Below are positions 24,267-36,370 of a stretch of DNA of 64,000 nt, piece after piece. The DNA is from Adiantum capillus-veneris. Taxonomy: Eukaryota > Streptophyta > Polypodiopsida > Polypodiales > Pteridaceae. Below the pieces are notes generated by a model. That model ran no database searches and was not told the origin of the DNA. It saw only the letters and a list, made by a program, of their open reading frames with translations. Position 1 is the stretch's first letter. Each line of letters opens with the position of its first letter. Location: NCBI GenBank assembly GCA_014529385.2, contig CM043967.1:129001182-129065181 (forward strand), in the 5' to 3' direction. The position numbers and the translations under genes were made by a program.

Positions 24267-27200
24267 ATGTCTGACGGTTTCAATCAGATTGTTACTGAGA
24301 ATCTTGAGAAAAATAACTACCCTGCATGGAAGTTCAGAATAACAAATTTCCTCAAAGGAAAAGGTTATTGGGACTATGTAGAAGGAGACAATGAAAAGGA
24401 ACCAGAGATTCCCGAGGCAAATGCTACAACAGAACAAAGGAAAGCTTTGAGGGACTGGCAACAAGGTCAGAGCAAAGTGATGTATTGGCTTTCTATGAGC
24501 ATCACAGATGGCATGATGGGCTATCTACAGGATGCTGAAACCCCCGCCATAGCATGGAGAAACTTAGGCAGAGTGTTCGAGGTGAACACCAAGGCCAGGA
24601 AGCTTCAACTAAAGTCGAAGCTAAATCAGGTTAAGAGGAATAACCTCTCAATCAATGGTTATGCCTTGAAGATCAAGAGTATCATTGAGGCTCTTGGATC
24701 TATTAAAGTCTCAGTGGAAGACGATGACATTGTCTGTGCATTCTTGGATGGTCTAGGAGATGAGTATGTACATTTTAGGTCTTCCATGAATACAAGAGAC
24801 GACATCCCCGTGTTCCAAGATTTGATTTCTATGCTTATTCTTGAGGAGAAGAACCTTGACACATCTTCTTCTCATGGCAGAAATAATTTTGAACAAGCCT
24901 TCTATTCTAACTCCAATAGAGGTAGAGGTAGAGGTCGTGGTCGAGGCCCAAGGGATTGCAGGGGCCAATTTCTGGAAGGTCAATCAAATCAAAACAATAC
25001 AGGTGGCAAGGGAAACCAGTCTCAAGGTCGGGGGAGTCAAAGAGGTCGTGGTGCAGGATCAAGCAGGTAGCAACATACTCCAGATAGCAGAGAATGTTGG
25101 ACTTGTGGTGAAAGAGGTCACATGTCACGTGATTGTCCAAAGGGAAAAGCAAGTGGAAAGAGAGAACAAGGCAACTATGCATCTACTAGCAGAGATGCAG
25201 ATGACAACAAAAACGAGCGCATGTTTGTTATGCAGCAGGTAATGAATACAATGACTGCAGAGAATTCCACCCAAGATGATGTTTGGTATGTGGATTCAGG
25301 TGCCTCTAATCACATGACGTCTCGTGGAGAGTCGTTTAGAGATATGCGCAAACCAGATGTGTCAGGCTATGTGCAGACAGGAGATGACACAGCTCACCCC
25401 ATTGCTCATGTAGGGGACATACCTCTAAATACGAAGAGTGGGAAATAAAAGTACTTAGCAGATGTACTTCATGTCCCAAACATTACAAAGAATCTTGTTT
25501 CTGTTGGACAAATGGTTGAGCAGGGTTTGCAGGTTCGCTTCAATCCGAATGGCTGTTATGTAGAAGATTTTCAGAATGGCTGTAAGCTGATCATAGAGGG
25601 CAAATGTGTGGGCAGAATGTTTACGCTGAATGTAGACATGCCTGAGGTAAAAGCTGCATTATTTGCACAGGGCATAGGTGTTGTGGCTGATGTTGACATT
25701 TGGCACAAACGCATTGGCCATGTCAATGAGCAGAGATTGCGCAGCATGCAATCAAAACAGATTGTAAAAGGTTTTCCCAAATTCAAGGTGGATGGTATGC
25801 ATAAAGTGTGTGCAGCATGCCAGTTTGGAAAACAGTCAAAGGGCTCATTTCCACATGAGCGCAATGTATGTAAAACGCCACTTGAGGTGGTGCACACAGA
25901 TGTTTGGGGTCCAACCGATACTACAAGTATACATGGTTGCAGGTATTATGTCTCTTTCATTGATGACCATACAAGGAAAGTATGGGTCTACTTCATGCGT
26001 AACAAAAGTGAAGTGTTTGGTCACTTTCAAGACTTCAAAGTCATGATTGACAAGGAGACAGATATGCAAATCAAGACATTGAGGTCAGATGGAGGGGGAG
26101 AGTACTTCTCCAATGATTTTTCAGATTTTCTGCGAATGCATGGTATACACAGGCAGTTTACATGCAGATATACTCCACAACAGAATGGGGTCGCAGAAAG
26201 GAAAAACAGACACATTGTAGAGGTTGCACGTGCATTGATGAATGAGAAGAACATGCCTCATCATTTCTGGGCTGAAGCCTTAAATACAGTTGTGTACATT
26301 ATGAACAGGACACCTACAGCTGCGGTGCATGATGTAACACCTGAGGAAAAGTTTACAGGTACAAAGCCTGATTTGGCACACTTGAAAGTGTTTGGCTGCA
26401 TAGCTTACGTGCATGTACCAGATGAGTTGCATAGGAAATTGGATCCTAAAGCAGAGAAATGTATTCTTGTGGGATATTCCCTTGAACAAAAGGGGTACAG
26501 GTGCTACAATCCTACTACACGAGAATTACGAGTGAGCAGAGATGTAGTCTTTGATGAGATGAGCAGCTGGTACAGCAATGCACATGGCACTATTGGGGCT
26601 GATGTAAAAGATGATGTGGTTGTACAAAATGTGAGGCCACAGTCACAGGTTTTGAGTGGACCACAAGAGTCCTCTTCTCATGGCTCTGTTGAGAAACCAT
26701 GGAATGGTAGACTACGTACGCAGGTTACTCCACCAACAGGTATAGGGAATGTATCACGAAAAGGAAAGGAAAAGGTTGATGAACCTCCCTTTATGGCTGA
26801 TGCATCATCAGGTTTTTCACATGTAGACATGGATTCAGATGGTTCTGAACAAAGTCTTAATGAGGAATTTGGAATTCCGGCTGTCAGGACACGTGGTGTA
26901 AGGAAAGTACAAGAAGATGCTAGAGGGAAAAGGAGTGACCCAGGACCGCGCAGATCTAATAGAGTCAGAAATCTAGTTCAGAAATTGACTTATGATGGGT
27001 ATCTAGCGCATCACCAAGCCTACATGGCTAAGGTGATACAGGATGTGGAGCCCACATGTTTTGAGGATGCAATTGGAAATGTGCATTGGGATGATGCAAT
27101 GAATGAAGAGATGGCTGCATTGGAAGCAAACGACACATGGGAGTTGGTGCCATTGCCAAGTGGCAAGAAAGCTATTGGCTGTAAATGGGTGTATAAAACC

Positions 27201-28550
27201 AAGCATAAGGCTGATGGTAACATTGAGCGTCACAAGGCAAGGCTGGTTGCAAAGTGTTATGCACAGACGTATGGCATAGACTATGAGGAGACCTTTGCTC
27301 CAGTGGCAAAGATGACGACTATGAGAGCTGTCATAGCAGTGGCTGCATCTAGAGGATGGATTATGCATCAAATGGATGTAAAGAATTCCTTCTTGAATGG
27401 TGAGTTGCAAGAGGAAGTGTATATGGATCAGCCACCTGGTTATGTCGATCCAGGTTACCCAGATTATGTATGCAGACTTCTCAAAGCTTTGTATGGTTTG
27501 AAGCAGGGCTCTAGAGCATGGTATGACAAGATTGCCAAGTATCTTGTCAGTATTGGTTTTAGGAGAGCTCATGCTGATCATTCACTCTATGTACGTGAGA
27601 GTGATGTGGGGATTGTGGTCATTACCATATATGTAGATGACCTTATTATTGTTGGTGACAATGCTATGGAGATTGACCATGTGAAGGGTCTTCTCAAACA
27701 GGAGTTTGAAATGAAAGATTTAGGCGAGTTGCGCTACTTTCTTGGCATTGAGGTGATCAGGACTCCAGAGGGTGTATGGCTATCACAGAGACAGTATGCT
27801 TTGGACATGTTGTCAAAGTATGGTATGGCTGATTGTAAGCCAATTTCTATTCCCTTGGATGTGAATGCAAAGCTGAGTGCAGAGAAGGGTGATGTTGTTG
27901 AGGATGTCAACATGTACAGGAAGATTGTGGGTAGTATAATCTACTTGACTATCACGAGGCCAGACTTGAGCTACACAGTAGGCTTGGAGAGTCAGTTCAT
28001 GCAGCTTCCGAGGAAGCCACATTTGGATGGAGTACGACGTACACTTGGGTATACAGATGCAGATTAGGCAGGTAGCATTGTTGATAGGAGATCTACGAGT
28101 GGCTTCATGTTCTCTTTTGGGAGTGCTGCTGCTACTTGGAGCAGCAAAAAGCAGCCTACGGTTGCTTTATCGAGCACAGAGGCCGAGTACAGAGGTGCAG
28201 CAGTTGCGGCGTGCGAGGTAGCTTGGCTACGCACATTACTTGAGGACTTGGGAGTGCAGGTGGACCAGCAGATTTTCATCCATTGTGACAACCTCAGCAA
28301 CATGCAGTTGGCTAGGAACCCAGTGTTCCATGCCAGGACCAAACACATAGAGGTCCATTACCACTACGTTCGAGAGCGAGTGTTGGCGGGCGACATCGAC
28401 TTGGTTTACGTCAGCACAGAGGAGCAGATAGCGGATATCTTTACCAAGGCCCTCCGAGCTGAGAAGCTTCGATGTTTTCGGACTATGCTTGGACTCTGCG
28501 ACATGCAGAGCTCGAGGGGGAGTGTTGAGATGTCGAGCTCTACACCTTGA
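24267..28550 (+). pseudogene. Copia gag-pol polyprotein with three in-frame stops
   Basis: Start ATG at 24267. Gag (residues about 1-290) begins MSDGFNQIVTENLEKNNYPA and has an RGRGRGRG run. A TAG at 25068 precedes the knuckle CWTCGERGHMSRDC (about 25095-25136). Protease has WYVDSGASNHMTSRG (about 25287). A TAA at 25446 follows. GAG-pre-integrase has WHKRIGHVNEQRL; integrase has HTDVWGPT, FIDDHTRKVWVYF, LRSDGGGEYF and YTPQQNGVAERKNR. RT has KWVYKTKHKADGNIERHKAR, DYEETFAPVAKMTTMR and TIYVDDLIIVG. RNase H is entered at YTDAD, where a TAG at 28065 replaces an expected aromatic codon, then continues RRSTSGFMFS, STEAEYRGA, IHCDNLSNMQLARNP and KHIEVHYHYVRE. About 1428 codons, full length apart from a short gap before RNase H. 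Confidence 0.95.
28514..28522 (+). promoter_or_regulatory. Polypurine tract of copia element
   Basis: GAGGGGGAG immediately before the 3' LTR. Confidence 0.88.
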
Positions 28551-28844
28551 GCTGGCATCCACTACGGGTCTTGGCCGCTTACGACATTTACTCACTAGCG
28601 CGTTAGGTGACCGACACGGAGGATCTCTGCCAGTGATTCTACAGCTGGACTACACTTATAGTGCCAGCCTAGTACGCTTCTAGCGAGTTCACACTTAGTT
28701 ACCGCATGTACATATGTGCTACTTTTCAGATTTAGCACTAAGTCATTTTGTACTCTCTTTTCTGTGAAGAAGAAGAAGAAGCTTTCCATCTCTGTGTGCT
28801 TTGTGCTTGTCTTGTGTAGCTCTCTTGCATCCTCATTCTTTACA
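28523..28844 (+). repeat. 3' LTR of copia element
   Basis: 322 bp; pairs with 23675-23996. Followed by TTGCA and then resumed LINE sequence (CATCCATCCTGTGCTC), the same bases seen uninterrupted at about 43258. Confidence 0.96.
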
Positions 28845-28955
28845 TTGCATCCATCCTGTGCTCAAGATCTTACTTTTATGCATCTTTTGAACTTTTTTTC
28901 TTGCTTCCCATGCAATTGTAGGAAGTGGATGTGAGGGGTTTTGACGCATCTTTAG

Positions 28956-29059
28956 GAGTATTTTTTTTTAATGCGCTTTTGTTTGTCCAAAACCACCCTG
29001 CAAGTTTATACACAAAAGAACAGATGGATTATCAGCACAATAAGTCCCACAAATAAAAA

Positions 29060-29100
<41 letters not shown>

Positions 29101-29240
29101 TATATAGATTATTGCATCATTAAACATAAAAAGAATTACCATTCCAACATTTTGTGATCCAAAACTTAAGAGCATACTACTTCACTAAATAGATGGAGGG
29201 AAAAATGGGGTTGCCTTTTCTTTATGTGGAAACTTAAGGT
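28956..29240. other. Spacer with a TA microsatellite
   Basis: (TA)n at 29064-29094 and again to 29106. No gene. It separates the truncated LINE from the SWIM-finger relic. Confidence 0.75.
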
Positions 29241-29241
29241 T

Positions 29242-32200
29242 TCATAGAATGGGGATTGCAATACGAGGTTCACTAAGTATGAAGGCAACATCTATCGGAG
29301 TCAGTGTAGGTTGATGTATTTCCATGTGCTCCTTAGGTTGTATGTCCCAGACATGCACATAAACATAATACATGTGCTTACAAGCAATGAATGACTTTTG
29401 AGGTATCACTCTTTTCTGAAAATCTGGACATGTACAACTTGGTTGGCCTTTGATATGAACATCATAACAGCTTTCTGTGAGTATATGAAATACAACATGT
29501 TCATGTTCAATCATAAATACTTCCTCTAATAGGTTGCAACCATGACTGCAGCTCCCTCAATCATTTTCTGTGCTTCTTTTGAAATACCATGCCTCCACTT
29601 TCGTCACCTACTACTTGAACCTCCTTCTCCACATAGCGAGGAAACCCTGTTTCCCTTGTAGTTTGGTGTGCTAATACCATCCACTTAAAAACCTCCCATT
29701 GTAAGACTATCACGCTCTTCTCTTGAAGATTTTGTTCCCTTTGGAATGGGCCAGATCATTGGGGCTATTGGTGACTCCTTCACCTTCTTTTTAACTACCT
29801 TTGTGTGTTCCACATCATGATTGCAAAACCACAGCCATTGCTCTATGGTTTTATCTTTGTAGCATCTTTTTGACCAAAAGCATGGTGTGACCAAACCTGT
29901 ATCATGACTTTTAAGAGTGTTATCACAATTTTTCATACCCACAATACCAAAACACTTCCTACTACAATGAATGGGCATTCTGTGCAAGGCCCATTGTTCA
30001 CGTGGAACATCAACTTCCTCTACATAGATTAACTGCATGTGTTGCATATCAAATGATTATTTTTAGCCATGTAGTCTTTTTCAATCTCCTCTTCTTCACT
30101 ATTGCTTGATTCCATGGTTTCGAATTTGATACGACGTGGATGACCACAAACTTTGCATTGTTTTGACTCCATTACATATTCTAGACGATGAGAACTAGTA
30201 GCATTGCTTGTCTCTGTTGAATGATTTCCTTGTCACCATGCAGTGTGGGCTCTTCATACATTGGGGTGCCTGCAATAGCTCCTTGCACCACCCTTGCAAT
30301 GGCAGTTGGACTTGGAGTTTTCTATGTCTCTACTCTTGAGAGCATAGATCCAAGTGTGGGACTCGTGCCCATATATCGACCTGTCAAGAATCCCAAAAGC
30401 TTTTCATTGTTTATATGAGTATAAGACATCGCTAACACATGCATCATATAATAAAATCTTTCTTCTTCCCCCTTCACCAACCAACCAGCTAGCATGGATG
30501 CTCTTAAATAAGTTTATACTTGGAATTTGTGATGCTCCCATGGACTTTTATTAGCCTATCCACCACAAAACTGTAGTTGAGTCACTGGACATGTTTTTTC
30601 TTGGAACACAAAGAAATAAGATATAAACTCACATTCTTGTTGATGTTTCCCAATGTTCAATTCGTTGTTCCCACCATTTAAACCATCATTGAAGCGCCTC
30701 TAAGTTCTCTTTTGGGACATGAATCAACCATCAATTTTTGGTACGCCTCGCTTGAATTTTAGCCTCTTCTACAGTTGTTGAGAGTTTCCAAGCTTCACAC
30801 ATTTCAATGTGCTCATTTTTCTTTGATGCAGGTACTAATTTTCTTGTGTACTTTTGCAAGCTCTACTCCCAATGGAAAAGGCAAGAGCATTCTTTACCTT
30901 CCATGATATTTCACAGGCCTCCATTGTACACTATCCTTATTTCCAATGAGTTTTCCCCTGCCTCATCTGACATGAACCCTGCAAAATCATGTGGTTCTTG
31001 CCTACATTGAGCCACGGTAGCATTCGAACTTTCCCAAAACAATACTTGTGAGACTCCTCATCCTCCTCTTTTTCTTCTCAAATTGTGATAACTTGCAACG
31101 CTTGCATGCTGGCCAAATATGATGCAAATATTAGGACAAACCTTTTGAAAGATAAATATTTCATATTTCAAGTCACAAACACCCCTGATCAGGCTATGCA
31201 TATGATCAAAGTGAGCCCATGCATTCCTCAAGTCACCTTGCCTAGTTCGTCTCATTCAATCTACTATATCCACATTTGAGGCGGGACCTTTTGGAGACAT
31301 CTTGAAAGGGTAACATTTTTCTTATCGTGCCTTGTCCACAGAATCTACTACCATGGAAAAAGGGATACATACATCATTGTCGCATTTGTAAAATATTGTC
31401 ATATCCTTCACCCATTTGAACAACTTGCTTTGCCTTCTCTTTGGTTATTAGACCTATAAATCTACATGCAATATCCATATTAATTTAAATGACATACCAT
31501 ACCAAAGATAAAAAAAATAAGACACATGAATAGTAGCTTGCTTATAGTCAATCCATGCATACCCGTTGTTTTGCACTAGTGGCATCGTCTCCTCCAAAAA
31601 TCCAAGTAAATCTAGATCAGTTGTGACTTCCTCACCTTCTCTCTTCAAAGATTCAAACAACATTTGGCGAGTTACCAACATTTTTATGTTTTGTGGTCCA
31701 CCTTTCTCTATTTTAAGAACTTTGCTAACCAAATTCTACACTTTTTCTATATTGGCTCTTGAGGTGCCCGGTTGAACACTATGCTCATGATTGCCAATAT
31801 GAAGTACTTTTTGAGTCATACTCTCATCCAAATGGAAAACATAGTAGATCATAGCCTTGCATAAATCAATGCATGTCACGGTTTTTTGGCAATAGTGACA
31901 CTAAATTTCTGATTTTCCTTCTTCTGTAGGATATCCCTTGCTTACTTGCCTATCCAAATGACCATGGAAACAAGTGTCATTGAAATTTTTCTCATTCATG
32001 TGAAATGGACAGGACAATTGATGACATTGTATATTCCCAAGGCAATAACTTAGCCTCACTATACAAGCTATTGTCATGTTTGATTGGGATGGTCGTGTCC
32101 AGAGATGACTATCATGTTTTTCCTCCATCCCTTCCATTCTCTTAATTTTTTCAAAAGTTGCAGGAAACTCAAAACACAAACAACCATCATATAGGTGGGG

Positions 32201-32545
32201 GAAGGTTCAGTTACCTATAGAGGATTTCTGCACATCTTTAACAAATTTTTAATTCGAGGTGCCCCTTCTCCATTTTGTATCCATTGAACAATGGACATAG
32301 ATGGCCCATCTTCTATGTCTTCAGATTCACCATCAAGCTCTAATACTTCCAAAAATGCCTCACCATCAAAACAGGTCTCATATCATCAAACACTTTTGTT
32401 GTGTCCTTGTTGCAGTTTATCTCCATGCTCTCGCTATCAGATACATAAACACACTCTATGGTGTGCAATAATAGATATTTGGCTGACAAAGAACCATCAA
32501 TTAGGTAGTGTTTGTTGCCTTCATGGTCACAATGTGCAGTCATAG
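29242..32545 (-). pseudogene. Decayed SWIM-finger gene, Mutator-like transposase candidate
   Basis: A series of minus-strand open pieces: 32543-32340, 32179-31901, 31732-31454, 31255-31058, 30047-29685 and 29514-29242. The last, at the 3' end, contains CTCPDFQKR and, 14 residues on, ACKHMYYVYVHV, a CXC...CXH SWIM zinc finger as found near the C terminus of MULE and FAR1-type transposases. Upstream pieces include MNEKNFNDTCFHGHLD and EETMPLVQNNGYAWIDY. I do not see a clear DDE catalytic core, perhaps through decay. Many stops and frame breaks mean it is dead. Terminal inverted repeats were not found. A SWIM-containing host gene cannot be excluded. Confidence 0.5.
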
Positions 32546-32879
32546 AAAGCTCAAATGAATGGTCTTCTTTTCTAATAATTGCATGTAGTCCGTGAAAAAC
32601 ACATGAAGGAGGTAGAAAAATTTGAATACCTTACCATTGTGCAAGGGAGTATCATGTGTGACACTGTTTTCAACAATGCGCCAAGCAAGCAACACAGAGC
32701 TTGGAGCACTCATGAGGCTATGGAGCAACACAAAGCTACGGAGCACTACTAGAGGTACAAAAATGAATGTAAAAGAAAACATGTCAGTTCACATAATAAA
32801 ATGATTTATTGTGTGGGAGGACAAAAAAGGAATGGGCATTAATTGTGTAGCCGTCAACACAGAGAGAATGATTCACAAA

Positions 32880-32960
32880 AAAATATTTTTCTTTTTTATT
32901 TGAGAATTTTATGCAACGTATATTTTTCATTAAAATATACTTATTTAAGAGTGTGCATGT

Positions 32961-32994
<34 letters not shown>

Positions 32995-33259
32995 CAATGT
33001 ATACCATTTTAAACTATTGCATCAACGTTACATAAAACATAAGAGTTGTTGAGCTCTCTGATCATCAGAATGCAAGCGGATGATTAGAGAGCTCAAAAAC
33101 TTACTTGAAATAGTTATTTGAAGTGTACTATTGTCTTGGAAAAGAGATTAGTTTTAGTGGTTATTTTAAATTACAAAAATTATTTCTCTTTTTTATTTGA
33201 GAATTTTATGCAACATATATTATTTTCATAAATATATAGTTATTCAAGTGTGTGCATGT

Positions 33260-33295
<36 letters not shown>
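32880..33295. repeat. Diverged ~300-bp duplication with CA microsatellites
   Basis: CTTTTTTATTTGAGAATTTT followed by ATGCAAC and, some 60 bp later, TGTGCATGTG(CA)n occurs at about 32890-32990 and again at about 33188-33295. The two CA tracts are thus duplicates of one ancestor, not independent expansions. Confidence 0.8.
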
Positions 33296-33297
<2 letters not shown>

Positions 33298-34435
33298 CAT
33301 TGTATACCAATGTAAATAAATAATCAATTGGTATTTAAATACAGATGAACAATTATATTTAAATTGAGTAAAAAGATCTCTCAAGATAAATATAATAAGT
33401 AGAAAACATATATATATTTATTTATTTATTTATTAATGTATTTTTAAATTAAAAATAAAAAAACCTCTCAAAATAAATGCACTTAATATATATATATATA
33501 TATATATAAGCTCAATTTATAAGAGTTTATGCAAACTCTCTCTCTATATATGTATAGTTGTAAATAAATAAATATTAACCTTTATATTTACTATTTATAT
33601 TAGTATTAAGATTTATATAATACAAAATTATATACTAAGATTGATTACATTGTTTTATTTAACTTTATTTATAATGACTTTGTACAGTGTTTTGTTTTCT
33701 AATATATTTTAGCTCAAAAGAAAAAATTGACTTTATGATTCTTAGCAGACTTTAAGTCTAAATTTTTTTGAATGTTCTTTAAAATAGTTCACAGCGAAGC
33801 AGTAAAACTGATAGAGGCTCTTAAATTTTCACTAAAAAATGGGATTCTTTGGATTCTAAAAACATGTTTGATGAACATAGTTCTGGGATTAGCATTTAGT
33901 GAAAATTACTAAAATATCCCTCAAAATTTGAAAATCCCCAAAATAACCTTGGTTGTGAGATTAAATATCTCCAAAGATCACAAAAAATTGTAGCTTCTAA
34001 TAGGGAGACTAATTGTCTATAAGTACAAGATGTCAAAACTATAATTTAAGTTGGTCTATGTAGGCCTTGGAAATGAATTGTTTCATTATGTTTTAGATAC
34101 ACGCTAACCTTGTTTCATTATTTTTTATGTTTCTGCGGTGTGGCCAAGGTTTCAGGTATGGTCTCTTTGACCTCCCTCCTTCTCCCACAGAAGAACTCGC
34201 TACTCATTTGCGCGAGCTGCGAGCTCATTTGTGAGAGAAGGTGGGAGGGCATGATTCATTCAGCCTTTTGCAGCTCTCAATTGCGTTGTTTTTTAGCCTA
34301 TTGATAACCTATTCCTTTGGTCTGCAACCCATCTTCAAACCTTGTGGTCTTTAAAGCTCCAAATATTGTCGTTTTCTGGTTGGCCCATCCCATTCAATAT
34401 TTTAGTTTTCTTGAATGTTTACTTCCTTTTAAATG
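33296..34435. other. AT-rich spacer
   Basis: A (TA)n tract at about 33488-33508 and TTTA repeats near 33415. No ORF with recognisable content. A minus-strand stretch around 34110-34430 adjoining the LINE fragment stays partly open but matches nothing I know. Confidence 0.65.
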
Positions 34436-35091
34436 TTTACATTTTTCATGTCGCATACATCCCGGCTCATGGTATCAAATTTCTCCTCTTTCAATACATG
34501 GTCATGCTCTACTTTGCTCATGCGCTCCTTCAAAGCATTCAAGTCCACAAGAGAGTGTTTACATTCCTTGACTTCTTCTTCAAGTTGCATTGAATGTGTT
34601 GTTTGCATCTCAAGTGTCCTCTTGAGATTCTCATTCCCAACCACAAGTACCCTTAGCGTGCCATTCTCCATTGCAAGTGCATATAAGTCTTCACCTTGTT
34701 TGTTTTTACGGTCTTTTGCAAGAATACCAAGTATGCCATGATCATGGTTTTTGATGTTTTTGGTTGAGTGATTGTGTTACAATCTCCACACTTATGGGAT
34801 TTTGGAACATTTTCCACAATGGTTGTGGACCTTGTTGAAGAAGAAGAACCCTTACGAGTGCCAGAAGACATTGTATGTAAAATACGAGATGAAAGTCAAC
34901 TTTCTTTAACCTATTGATTTCAAAAATGTTGCTATAGAAACACCTTGCATAAACTTGAATTTTTTTTTCTTTACATTAGTGCGTAGAGGGCATTGTGCTA
35001 TTCGATTGAGGCTATAGATTACCCAAATCAAAGTTCGGATGTACAAGTTATGATCAAAAGAGTGAATTGTTGTCAACTAGGTCAAAAAAAT

Positions 35092-35147
<56 letters not shown>

Positions 35148-35556
35148 CATACTATATATATAGAGACAGAGAGAGAGAGAGAGAGGAGAGAGAGGGAGAT
35201 ATATGTTTACTTCAAGGGACAAATTTTGGTAGTAATATAATCCCAAAGACATCTATCTCGGTACAAACTTCCCAAATCTCTCTAAGATTTCCAAACCATT
35301 ATGAAGGATGTACTATATATTTCAAGATACCACAAGAGAAAGTGAACCAAAACTCAGTCACTAAGGGAAATCTGAGAGAAATAGTCACTAAAGTTTTGAC
35401 CATGTAGGAAAAACTCGGGGGGAGGGGGGGGAAGAGAGAGAGAGAGAAAGAGATAGAGAGAGAGAGAGAGAGAAAGAGAGAGATTCAATCACAACGTGGG
35501 AGGAGAGAGAAATAGAGAGGGAGACACATAAAATGAGAGAGAGAGAGAGAGAGATT
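34436..35556 (-). mobile_element. LINE fragment: ORF1 5' half plus GA-rich 5' end
   Basis: The minus strand matches the 5' end and ORF1 start of the LINE at 45920-46580. From 34874 down it encodes MSSGTRKGSSSSTRSTTIVE, then after a frame change ENGTLRVLVVGNENLKRTLE and SKVEHDHVLKEEKFDTMSRD, a heptad-rich coiled coil. The match ends at about 34438, so the 3' part is missing, the reverse of normal LINE truncation. Upstream (35090-35556) are GA tracts with monomer-like units. Confidence 0.82.
35090..35556. repeat. GA microsatellites with monomer-like units
   Basis: Long (GA)n at 35094-35141 and further GA tracts to 35556. Between them, 35335-35410 contains AGTGAACCAAAACTCAGTCA and AAGTTTTGACCATGT, shared in diverged form with 36800-36900, 37000-37075, 46858-46925 and 47150-47225. 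Confidence 0.75.
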
Positions 35557-35680
35557 CATTATTGTCCTCGGAGTTCAGATATGACCTATGGGACCAAGAA
35601 AGCATACATGGTTGGACCTCTTACTAGTAGTACATAGAGAATCATGGCTAATGTGGATACAACAAAATTTATGACATATG

Positions 35681-36370
35681 TCATTTAAGGGAGGGAGAAG
35701 GGGAAGATTGTTTGGGGTTTTTTGGACCCCGAAATTCTTCGATAATGGCTTTGCCGCCTCGATAGATAGCCCATTTGCCGGCTGCTCGTGCCTCTTGAAC
35801 CTTTTGGAGTTCTTGTTTTTTGACTTTAAGTTGGGCCGGTGTCCAGGCCTCGCTTATCCATACTATGGTGCCCTTGAGGAGCCGTGCTTTTTGTAGAAGT
35901 GTTATGCACACTTGTTTAGTTTTGAAGACCAATTAAATGCCTTGGCTGGTGTGGTTGTCATAGTGAACCTTCTCAATTGTGTTGGGGTCAAACTTGGTTG
36001 GGTGGATGGCTTGGTTGAGGTTCACTAGGGTTGAAGTGAAGTTCTTGCATGCACTCTCTACTTTGGAGGAGACCGCAATGGTTTCTTCTTGGACTTGGGT
36101 GGCAAGTTTGGCCATGCTTGCGGTGGTGTTTTCAACATCCTTTGCTTTGGCAAGACAATGCTTGCTATCATCTTACTTTTGAGACTCCAAGGAGGAGAAA
36201 TGTGCCTCAAGGGCTGCAAGACACACCTTGAGATCTGCGTTCTCATCCTTAATCTCTCAAATTTGAGAGTGGAGGTGGTCCATCGGATCCACCCATGGGG
36301 TGGCTAGAAGAGCCGGGTCGGCTTGATTGAGGAGAGAGATCCTCCTCGTTGCATCGTACACAGATTCCCT
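35681..36370 (-). pseudogene. LINE ORF1 with coiled coil and L1-like C-terminal domain
   Basis: Segments 36115-35933 and 35932-35681 share a frame, split by one TAA. Upstream in the same frame about 80 further residues are open but for a few stops, with ENADLKVCLAALEAHFSSLE, an obvious heptad pattern. The C-terminal part, LLQKARLLKGTIVWISEAWT then PAQLKVKKQELQKVQEARAA and GKWAIYRGGKAIIEE, has the layout of the C-terminal nucleic-acid-binding domain of L1/CR1-type ORF1 proteins (strand, KLKG, E-D-L-T-P, helix, GKWA-x-x-R-x-GK). It would bind LINE RNA as a trimeric chaperone. Confidence 0.68.

Larger units (their letters stand above)
23675..28844 (+). mobile_element. Ty1/copia retrotransposon, young, 5.17 kb
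   Basis: Identical-length 322-bp LTRs at 23675-23996 and 28523-28844 differ at about five positions. The 5-bp duplication TTGCA flanks them (23670-23674, 28845-28849). The LTRs start TGTTGAGATG and end TTTACA. A primer site at 23997 and a purine tract before the 3' LTR are intact. One frame spans gag-pol (24267-28550) with three in-frame stops and no frameshift that I can see. It is inserted in the LINE 3' region. Confidence 0.97.
23045..28955 (-). mobile_element. 5'-truncated LINE 3' end, split by a copia element
   Basis: Segments 23045-23669 and 28850-28955 match the 3' part of the LINE at 37127-37519 plus 43054-43370, including the 3' terminal block around CCTCGGAGGTCA (23080). On the minus strand the C terminus of ORF2 is recognisable: FGRWDALHLLHDASIDSQVN, then MAWDKASGSCFIHYTTHIAP, and after a frame change LLECSTFHHIRTRFYHIF, the zinc-binding C-terminal region of LINE reverse transcriptases. 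The copy ends at about 28955 by 5' truncation, the usual outcome of target-primed reverse transcription. Copia inserted later, at 23670-23674. Confidence 0.85.

Noticed and set aside
29064-29106. TA repeat considered as a TATA promoter or origin
   Set aside because: A plain microsatellite without a neighbouring gene in a fitting orientation.
32784-33052. ORFs of repeated Cys-Val or Thr-His
   Set aside because: Direct translation of the CA microsatellite.
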